From Eledone cirrhosa (taxonomy: Eukaryota; Mollusca; Cephalopoda; Octopoda; Eledonidae), in assembly GCA_964016885.1 (NCBI GenBank), contig OZ024743.1, forward strand, positions 339,339,780 to 339,403,779: a stretch of 64,000 nucleotides of DNA. The letters run 5' to 3'. Positions 51,655 through 62,314 of the stretch are shown here, one piece after another; within the stretch, counting starts at the first letter, position 1; every line of letters begins with the position of its first letter. The translations under genes were made by a program, and so were the position numbers. The notes below the pieces were generated by a model that worked only from the letters and a program-made list of their open reading frames with translations, was not told where the DNA came from and ran no database searches.

Positions 51655-53139
51655 TCTATATCTCTCTTACATACACTCCTGCACTCTACCAAGTGGAACT
51701 GGGGTCTATATATCTCTTACATACACTCCTGCACTCTACCAAGTGGAGCTGGGAGTCTATATCTCTTACATACACTTCTGCACTCTACCAAGTGGAGCTG
51801 GGAGTCTATATCTCTATTACATACACTCCTGCACTCTACCAAGTGGAGCTGGGAGTGTATATCTCTCTTACATACACTCCTGCACTCTACCAAGTGGAGT
51901 TGGGGGTCTATATCTCTCTTACATACACTCCTGCACTCTACCAAGTGGAGTTGGGGGTCTATATCTCTCTTACGTACACTCCTGCACTCTACCAAGTGGA
52001 ACTGGGGTCTATATATCTCTTACATACACTCCTGCAGTCTACCAAGTGGAGTTGGGGGTCTATATCTCTCTTACGTACACTCCTGCACTCTACCAAGTGG
52101 AACTGGGGTCTATATATCTCTTACATACACTTCTGCACTCTACCAAGTGGAGCTGGGGTCTATATATCTCTTACATACACTCCTGCACTCTACCAAGTGG
52201 AGCTGGGGTCTATATCTCTCCTACATACACTCCTGCACTCTACCAAGTGGAACTGGGGTCTATATATCTCTTACATACACTCCTGCACTCTACCAAGTGG
52301 AGTTGGGGGTCTATATCTCTCTTACGTACACTCCTGCACTCTACCAAGTGGAACTGGGGTCTATATATCTCTTACATACACTTCTGCACTCTACCAAGTG
52401 GAGCTGGGGTCTATATATCTCTTACATACACTCCTGCACTCTACCAAGTGGAGTTGGGGTCTATATCTCTCTTACATACACTCCTGCACTCTACCAAGTG
52501 GAGTTGGGAGTCTATATCTCTCTTACATACACTCCTGCACTCTACCAAGTGGAGCTGGGGTCTATATATCTCTTACATACACTCCTGCACTCTACCAAGT
52601 GGAGCTGGAGGTCTATATATCTCTTACATACACTCCTGCACTCTACCAAGTGGAGCTGGGGTCTATATATCTCTTACATACACTCCTGCACTCTACCAAG
52701 TGGAGCTGGATGTCTATATATCTCTTACATACACTCCTGCAGTCTACCAAGTGGAGTTGGGGGTCTATATCTCTCTTACGTACACTCCTGCACTCTACCA
52801 AGTGGAACTGGGGTCTATATATCTCTTACATACACTTCTGCACTCTACCAAGTGGAGCTGGGGTCTATATATCTCTTACATACACTCCTGCACTCTACCA
52901 AGTGGAGCTGGGGTCTATATCTCTCCTACATACACTCCTGCACTCTACCAAGTGGAACTGGGGTCTATACATCTCTTACATACACTCCTGCACTCTACCA
53001 AGTGGAGTTGGGGGTCTATATCTCTCTTACGTACACTCCTGCACTCTACCAAGTGGAACTGGGGTCTATATATCTCTTACATACACTTCTGCACTCTACC
53101 AAGTGGAGCTGGGGTCTATATATCTCTTACATAACTCCT
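51655..53139 (+). repeat. W0, partial copy of the W block
   Basis: Matches about 54328-55812 at +2,673 (the match continues to about 53280), including GCTGGATGTC near 52708 and the two-base deletion ACATAACTCC at 53131. PstI sites at 52032 and 52737 correspond to 54705 and 55410. It ends one monomer after the deletion, where the 3,076-bp W1 block begins. Confidence 0.82.
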
Positions 53140-56100
53140 GCACTCTACCAAGTGGAGCTGGGAGTCTATATCTCTCTTACATACACTCCTGCACTCTACC
53201 AAGTGGAGTTGGGGTCTATATCTCTCTTACATACACTCCTGCACTCTACCAAGTGGAGTTGGGAGTCTATATCTCTCTTACATACACTCCTGCACTCTAC
53301 CAAGTGGAGCTGGGGTCTATATATCTCTTACATACACTCCTGCACTCTACCAAGTGGAGCTGGAGGTCTATATATCTCTTACATACACTCCTGCACTCTA
53401 CCAAGTGGAGATGGGGTTCTATATCTCTCTTACATACACTCCTACATTCTACCAAGTGGAGTTTAGAATCTATATCTCTCTTACATACACTCCTGCACTC
53501 TACCAAGTGGAGCTGAGAGTCTATATCTCTATTACATACACTCCTGCACTCTACCAAGTGGAGCTGGGAGTCTATATCTCTTACATACAATCCTGCCCTC
53601 TACCAAGTGGAGTTGGGGGGTTCTATCTCTCTTACATACACTCCTGAACTCTACCAAGTGGAGCTGGGGTTCTATATCTCCCTTACATACACTCCTGCAC
53701 TCTACCAAGTGGAGCTGGGAGTCTATATCTCTTACATACACTTCTGCACTCTACCAAGTGGAGCTGGGAGTCTATATCTCTATTACATACACTCCTGCAC
53801 TCTACCAAGTGGAGCTGGGAATCTATATCTCTCTTACATACACTCCTGCACTCTACCAAGTGGAGCTGGGAGTCTATATCTCTCTTACATACACTCCTTC
53901 ACTCTACCAAGTGGAGTTGGGAGTCTATATTTCTCTTACATACACTCCTGCACTCTACCAAGTGGAGTTGCGGGGTCTATATCTCTCTTACATACACTCC
54001 TGCACTCTACCAAGTGGAGCTGGGAGTCTATATCTCTTACATACACTCCTGCACTCTACCAAGTGGAGTTGGGGGTCTATATCTCTCTTACATACACTCC
54101 TGCACTCTACCAAGTGGAACTGGGGTCTATATATCTCTTACATACACTCCTGCACTCTACCAAGTGGAGCTGGGAGTCTATATCTCTTACATACACTCCT
54201 GCACTCTACCAAGTGGAGCTGGGGCCTTATATCTCTATTACATACACTCCTGCACTCTACCAAGTGGAGCTGGGAGTCTATATCTCTCTTACATACACTC
54301 CTGCACTCTACCAAGTGGAGTTGGGGGTCTATATCTCTCTTACATACACTCCTGCACTCTACCAAGTGGAACTGGGGTCTATATATCTCTTACATACACT
54401 CCTGCACTCTACCAAGTGGAGCTGGGAGTCTATATCTCTTACATACACTTCTGCACTCTACCAAGTGGAGCTGGGAGTCTATATCTCTATTACATACACT
54501 CCTGCACTCTACCAAGTGGAGCTGGGAGTGTATATCTCTCTTACATACACTCCTGCACTCTACCAAGTGGAGTTGGGGGTCTATATCTCTCTTACATACA
54601 CTCCTGCACTCTACCAAGTGGAGTTGGGGGTCTATATCTCTCTTACGTACACTCCTGCACTCTACCAAGTGGAACTGGGGTCTATATATCTCTTACATAC
54701 ACTCCTGCAGTCTACCAAGTGGAGTTGGGGGTCTATATCTCTCTTACGTACACTCCTGCACTCTACCAAGTGGAACTGGGGTCTATATATCTCTTACATA
54801 CACTTCTGCACTCTACCAAGTGGAGCTGGGGTCTATATATCTCTTACATACACTCCTGCACTCTACCAAGTGGAGCTGGGGTCTATATCTCTCCTACATA
54901 CACTCCTGCACTCTACCAAGTGGAACTGGGGTCTATATATCTCTTACATACACTCCTGCACTCTACCAAGTGGAGTTGGGGGTCTATATCTCTCTTACGT
55001 ACACTCCTGCACTCTACCAAGTGGAACTGGGGTCTATATATCTCTTACATACACTTCTGCACTCTACCAAGTGGAGCTGGGGTCTATATATCTCTTACAT
55101 ACACTCCTGCACTCTACCAAGTGGAGTTGGGGTCTATATCTCTCTTACATACACTCCTGCACTCTACCAAGTGGAGTTGGGAGTCTATATCTCTCTTACA
55201 TACACTCCTGCACTCTACCAAGTGGAGCTGGGGTCTATATATCTCTTACATACACTCCTGCACTCTACCAAGTGGAGCTGGAGGTCTATATATCTCTTAC
55301 ATACACTCCTGCACTCTACCAAGTGGAGCTGGGGTCTATATATCTCTTACATACACTCCTGCACTCTACCAAGTGGAGCTGGATGTCTATATATCTCTTA
55401 CATACACTCCTGCAGTCTACCAAGTGGAGTTGGGGGTCTATATCTCTCTTACGTGCACTCCTGCACTCTACCAAGTGGAACTGGGGTCTATATATCTCTT
55501 ACATACACTTCTGCACTCTACCAAGTGGAGCTGGGGTCTATATATCTCTTACATACACTCCTGCACTCTACCAAGTGGAGCTGGGGTCTATATCTCTCCT
55601 ACATACACTCCTGCACTCTACCAAGTGGAACTGGGGTCTATACATCTCTTACATACACTCCTGCACTCTACCAAGTGGAGTTGGGGGTCTATATCTCTCT
55701 TACGTACACTCCTGCACTCTACCAAGTGGAACTGGGGTCTATATATCTCTTACATACACTTCTGCACTCTACCAAGTGGAGCTGGGGTCTATATATCTCT
55801 TACATAACTCCTGCACTCTACCAAGTGGAGCTGGGAGTCTATATCTCTCTTACATACACTCCTGCACTCTACCAAGTGGAGTTGGGGTCTATATCTCTCT
55901 TACATACACTCCTGCACTCTACCAAGTGGAGTTGGGAGTCTATATCTCTCTTACATACACTCCTGCACTCTACCAAGTGGAGCTGAGAGTCTATATCTCT
56001 ATTACATACACTCCTGCACTCTACCAAGTGGAGCTGGGAGTCTATATCTCTTACATACAATCCTGCCCTCTACCAAGTGGAGTTGGGGGGTTCTATCTCT

Positions 56101-56215
56101 CTTACATACACTCCTGAACTCTACCAAGTGGAGCTGGGGTTCTATATCTCCCTTACATACACTCCTGCACTCTACCAAGTGGAGCTGGGAGTCTATATCT
56201 CTTACATACACTTCT
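53140..56215 (+). repeat. W1, 3,076-bp HOR block
   Basis: Pairs with W2 at +3,076 throughout. It contains GCTGGGGCCTTATATC near 54220, GTGCACTCC near 55453, the -2 monomer ACATAACTCC near 55802, and two CTCCTGAACTC monomers ending at 53647 and 56117. The second of these (about 55.97-56.21 kb) repeats the first, giving an inner period of 2,470 bp. Confidence 0.89.
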
Positions 56216-59200
56216 GCACTCTACCAAGTGGAGCTGGGAGTCTATATCTCTCTTACATACACTCCTGCACTCTACCAAGTGGAGTTGGGGTCTATATCTC
56301 TCTTACATACACTCCTGCACTCTACCAAGTGGAGTTGGGAGTCTATATCTCTCTTACATACACTCCTGCACTCTACCAAGTGGAGCTGGGGTCTATATAT
56401 CTCTTACATACACTCCTGCACTCTACCAAGTGGAGCTGGAGGTCTATATATCTCTTACATACACTCCTGCACTCTACCAAGTGGAGATGGGGTTCTATAT
56501 CTCTCTTACATACACTCCTACATTCTACCAAGTGGAGTTTAGAATCTATATCTCTCTTACATACACTCCTGCACTCTACCAAGTGGAGCTGAGAGTCTAT
56601 ATCTCTATTACATACACTCCTGCACTCTACCAAGTGGAGCTGGGAGTCTATATCTCTTACATACAATCCTGCCCTCTACCAAGTGGAGTTGGGGGGTTCT
56701 ATCTCTCTTACATACACTCCTGAACTCTACCAAGTGGAGCTGGGGTTCTATATCTCCCTTACATACACTCCTGCACTCTACCAAGTGGAGCTGGGAGTCT
56801 ATATCTCTTACATACACTTCTGCACTCTACCAAGTGGAGCTGGGAGTCTATATCTCTATTACATACACTCCTGCACTCTACCAAGTGGAGCTGGGAATCT
56901 ATATCTCTCTTACATACACTCCTGCACTCTACCAAGTGGAGCTGGGAGTCTATATCTCTCTTACATACACTCCTTCACTCTACCAAGTGGAGTTGGGAGT
57001 CTATATTTCTCTTACATACACTCCTGCACTCTACCAAGTGGAGTTGCGGGGTCTATATCTCTCTTACATACACTCCTGCACTCTACCAAGTGGAGCTGGG
57101 AGTCTATATCTCTTACATACACTCCTGCACTCTACCAAGTGGAGTTGGGGGTCTATATCTCTCTTACATACACTCCTGCACTCTACCAAGTGGAACTGGG
57201 GTCTATATATCTCTTACATACACTCCTGCACTCTACCAAGTGGAGCTGGGAGTCTATATCTCTTACATACACTCCTGCACTCTACCAAGTGGAGCTGGGG
57301 CCTTATATCTCTATTACATACACTCCTGCACTCTACCAAGTGGAGCTGGGAGTCTATATCTCTCTTACATACACTCCTGCACTCTACCAAGTGGAGTTGG
57401 GGGTCTATATCTCTCTTACATACACTCCTGCACTCTACCAAGTGGAACTGGGGTCTATATATCTCTTACATACACTCCTGCACTCTACCAAGTGGAGCTG
57501 GGAGTCTATATCTCTTACATACACTTCTGCACTCTACCAAGTGGAGCTGGGAGTCTATATCTCTATTACATACACTCCTGCACTCTACCAAGTGGAGCTG
57601 GGAGTGTATATCTCTCTTACATACACTCCTGCACTCTACCAAGTGGAGTTGGGGGTCTATATCTCTCTTACATACACTCCTGCACTCTACCAAGTGGAGT
57701 TGGGGGTCTATATCTCTCTTACGTACACTCCTGCACTCTACCAAGTGGAACTGGGGTCTATATATCTCTTACATACACTCCTGCAGTCTACCAAGTGGAG
57801 TTGGGGGTCTATATCTCTCTTACGTACACTCCTGCACTCTACCAAGTGGAACTGGGGTCTATATATCTCTTACATACACTTCTGCACTCTACCAAGTGGA
57901 GCTGGGGTCTATATATCTCTTACATACACTCCTGCACTCTACCAAGTGGAGCTGGGGTCTATATCTCTCCTACATACACTCCTGCACTCTACCAAGTGGA
58001 ACTGGGGTCTATATATCTCTTACATACACTCCTGCACTCTACCAAGTGGAGTTGGGGGTCTATATCTCTCTTACGTACACTCCTGCACTCTACCAAGTGG
58101 AACTGGGGTCTATATATCTCTTACATACACTTCTGCACTCTACCAAGTGGAGCTGGGGTCTATATATCTCTTACATACACTCCTGCACTCTACCAAGTGG
58201 AGTTGGGGTCTATATCTCTCTTACATACACTCCTGCACTCTACCAAGTGGAGTTGGGAGTCTATATCTCTCTTACATACACTCCTGCACTCTACCAAGTG
58301 GAGCTGGGGTCTATATATCTCTTACATACACTCCTGCACTCTACCAAGTGGAGCTGGAGGTCTATATATCTCTTACATACACTCCTGCACTCTACCAAGT
58401 GGAGCTGGGGTCTATATATCTCTTACATACACTCCTGCACTCTACCAAGTGGAGCTGGATGTCTATATATCTCTTACATACACTCCTGCAGTCTACCAAG
58501 TGGAGTTGGGGGTCTATATCTCTCTTACGTGCACTCCTGCACTCTACCAAGTGGAACTGGGGTCTATATATCTCTTACATACACTTCTGCACTCTACCAA
58601 GTGGAGCTGGGGTCTATATATCTCTTACATACACTCCTGCACTCTACCAAGTGGAGCTGGGGTCTATATTTCTCCTACATACACTCCTGCACTCTACCAA
58701 GTGGAACTGGGGTCTATACATCTCTTACATACACTCCTGCACTCTACCAAGTGGAGTTGGGGGTCTATATCTCTCTTACATACACTCCTGCACTCTACCA
58801 AGTGGAACTGGGGTCTATATATCTCTTACATACACTTCTGCACTCTACCAAGTGGAGCTGGGGTCTATATACCTCTTACATAACTCCTGCACTCTACCAA
58901 GTGGAGCTGGGAGTCTATATCTCTCTTACATACACTCCTGCACTCTACCAAGTGGAGTTGGGGTCTATATCTCTCTTACATACACTCCTGCACTCTACCA
59001 AGTGGAGTTGGGAGTCTATATCTCTCTTACATACACTCCTGCACTCTACCAAGTGGAGCTGAGAGTCTATATCTCTATTACATACACTCCTGCACTCTAC
59101 CAAGTGGAGCTGGGAGTCTATATCTCTTACATACAATCCTGCCCTCTACCAAGTGGAGTTGGGGGGTTCTATCTCTCTTACATACACTCCTGAACTCTAC

Positions 59201-59291
59201 CAAGTGGAGCTGGGGTTCTATATCTCCCTTACATACACTCCTGCACTCTACCAAGTGGAGCTGGGAGTCTATATCTCTTACATACACTTCT
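56216..59291 (+). repeat. W2, 3,076-bp HOR block
   Basis: Near-identical to W1. Three substitutions found by direct comparison: T at 58670 (C at 55594), A at 58780 (G at 55704, TACGTA to TACATA) and C at 58872 (T at 55796). The translated frames imply a few more. All lie in the right-hand 700 bp or so. Confidence 0.89.
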
Positions 59292-60250
59292 GCACTCTAC
59301 CAAGTGGAGCTGGGAGTCTATATCTCTATTACATACACTCCTGCACTCTACCAAGTGGAGCTGGGAATCTATATCTCTCTTACATACACTCCTGCACTCT
59401 ACCAAGTGGAGCTGGGAGTCTATATCTCTCTTACATACACTCCTTCACTCTACGAAGTGGAGTTGGGAGTCTATATTTCTCTTACATACACTCCTGCACT
59501 CTACCAAGTGGAGTTGCGGGGTCTATATCTCTCTTACATACACTCCTGCACTCTACCAAGTGGAGCTGGGAGTCTATATCTCTTACATACACTCCTGCAC
59601 TCTACCAAGTGGAGTTGGGGGTCTATATCTCTCTTACATACACTCCTGCACTCTACCAAGTGGAACTGGGGTCTATATATCTCTAACATACACTCCTGCA
59701 CTCTACCAAGTGGAGCTGGGAGTCTATATCTCTTACATACACTCCTGCACTCTACCAAGTGGAGCTGGGGCCTTATATCTCTATTACATACACTCCTGCA
59801 CTCTACCAAGTGGAGCTGGGAGTCTATATCTCTCTTACATACACTCCTGCACTCTACCAAGTGGAGTTGGGGGTCTATATCTCTCTTACATACACTCCTG
59901 CACTCTACCAAGTGGAGTTGGGGGTCTATATCTCTCTTACGTACACTCCTGCACTCTACCAAGTGGAACTGGGGTCTATATATCTCTTACATACACTCCT
60001 GCAGTCTACCAAGTGGAGTTGGGGGTCTACATCTCTCTTACGTACACTCCTGCACTCTACCAAGTGGAACTGGGGTCTATATATCTCTTACATACACTTC
60101 TGCACTCTACCAAGTGGAGCTGGGGTCTATATATCTCTTACATACACTCCTGCACTCTACCAAGTGGAGCTGGGGTCTATATCTCTCCTACATACACTCC
60201 TGCACTCTACCAAGTGGAACTGGGGTCTATATATCTCTTACATACACTCC
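59292..60250 (+). repeat. W3, truncated copy of the W block
   Basis: Continues W2 at +2,470 (the inner period), with GCTGGGGCCTTATATC near 59770. Private changes: CTACGAAGTGG near 59452, CTCTAACATAC near 59685 and GTCTACATC near 60028. Several monomers present in W2 between the GCCTTATATC and TACGTA monomers are missing. It ends near 60250, where the GCATTC / GTTGTGGG pair of the X block begins. Confidence 0.83.
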
Positions 60251-60289
60251 TGCACTCTACCAAGTGGAGTTGGGGGTCTATATCTCTCT

Positions 60290-62314
60290 TACATACACTC
60301 CTGCATTCTACCAAGTGGAGTTGTGGGTCTATATCTCTTTTACATACACTCCTGCACTCTACCAAGTGGAGCTGGGGTTCTATATCTCTCTTACATACAC
60401 TCCTGCACTCTACCAAGTGGAGCTGGGGTTCTATATCTCTTACATACAATCCTGCCCTCTACCAAGTGGAGTTGGGGGGTTCTATCTCTCTTACATACAC
60501 TCCTGAACTCTACCAAGTGGAGCTGGGGTTCTATATCTCCCTTACATACACTCCTGCACTCTACCAAGTGGAGCTGGGAGTCTATATCTCTTACATACAC
60601 TTCTGCACTCTACCAAGTGGAGCTGGGAGTCTATATCTCTATTACATACACTCCTGCACTCTACCAAGTGGAGCTGGGAGTCTATATCTCTCTTACATAC
60701 ACTCCTGCACTCTACCAAGTGGAGTTGGGAGTCTATATCTCTCTTACATACACTCATTCACTCTACCAAGTGGAGTTGGGAGTCTATATTTCTCTTACAT
60801 ACACTCCTGCACTCTACCAAGTGGAGTTGCGGGGTCTATATCTCTCTTACATACACTCCTGCACTCTACCAAGTGGAGCTGGGAGTCTATATCTCTTACA
60901 TACACTCCTGCACTCTACCAAGTGGAGTTGGGGGGTCTATATCTCTCTTACATACACTCCTGCACTCTACCAAGTGGAACTGGGGTCTATATATCTCTTA
61001 CATACACTCCTGCACTCTACCAAGTGGAGCTGGGAGTCTATATCTCTTACATACACTTCTGCACTCTACCAAGTGGAGCTGGGAGTCTATATCTCTATTA
61101 CATACACTCCTGCACTCTACCAAGTGGAGCTGGGAGTGTATATCTCTCTTACATACACTCCTGCACTCTACCAAGTGGAGCTGGGAGTCTATATCTCTCT
61201 TACATACACTCCTGCACTCTACCAAGTGGAGTTGGGGGTCTATATCTCTCTTACATACACTCCTGCACTCTACCAAGTAGAGTTGGGGGGTCTATATCTC
61301 TCTTACATACACTCCTGCACTCTACCAAGTGGAGTTGGGGGTCTATATCTCTCTTACGTACACTCCTGCACTCTACCAAGTGGAACTGGGGTCTATATAT
61401 CTCTTACATACACTCCTGCAGTCTACCAAGTGGAGTTGGGGGTCTATATCTCTCTTACGTACACTCCTGCACTCTACCAAGTGGAACTGGGGTCTATATA
61501 TCTCTTACATACACTTCTGCACTCTACCAAGTGGAGCTGGGGTCTATATATCTCTTACATACACTCCTGCACTCTACCAAGTGGAGCTGGGGTCTATATC
61601 TCTCCTACATACACTCCTGCACTCTACCAAGTGGAACTGGGGTCTATACATCTCTTACATACACTCCTGCACTCTACCAAGTGGAGTTGGGGGTCTATAT
61701 CTCTCTTACGTACACTCCTGCACTCTACCAAGTGGAACTGGGGTCTATATATCTCTTACATACACTTCTGCACTCTACCAAGTGGAGCTGGGGTCTATAT
61801 ATCTCTTACATACACTCCTGCACTCTACCAAGTGGAGCTGGGAGTCTATATCTCTCTTACATACACTCCTGCACTCTACCAAGTGGAGTTGGGAGTCTAT
61901 ATCTCTCTTACATACACTCCTGCACTCTACCAAGTGGAGTTGGGAGTCTATATCTCTCTTACATACACTCCTGCACTCTACCAAGTGGAGCTGGGGTCTA
62001 TATATCTCTTACATACACTCCTGCACTCTACCAAGTGGAGCTGGAGGTCTATATATCTCTTACATACACTCCTGCACTCTACCAAGTGGAGATGGGGTTC
62101 TATATCTCTCTTACATACACTCCTACACTCTACCAAGTGGAGTTAGTATCTATATCTCTCTTACATACACTCCTGCACTCTACCAAGTGGAGCTGAGAGT
62201 CTATATCTCTATTACATACACTCCTGCACTCTACCAAGTGGAGCTGGGAGTCTATATCTCTCTTACATATACTCCTGCACTCTACCAAGTGGAGCTGGAG
62301 GTCTATATCTCTCT
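60290..62314 (+). repeat. X1, 2,025-bp HOR block
   Basis: Pairs with X2 at +2,025 (CTCCTGAACTC monomers ending at 60506 and 62531). The shift falls to about +1,921 after 61170, where X1 has two more monomers. Content resembles V0 and the segment at 50.0-52.7 kb. GTTAGTATC near 62145 replaces the GTTAGAATC of the V blocks, and CACTCATTCAC near 60750 is shared with 32.6, 38.3 and 40.8 kb. Confidence 0.84.
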
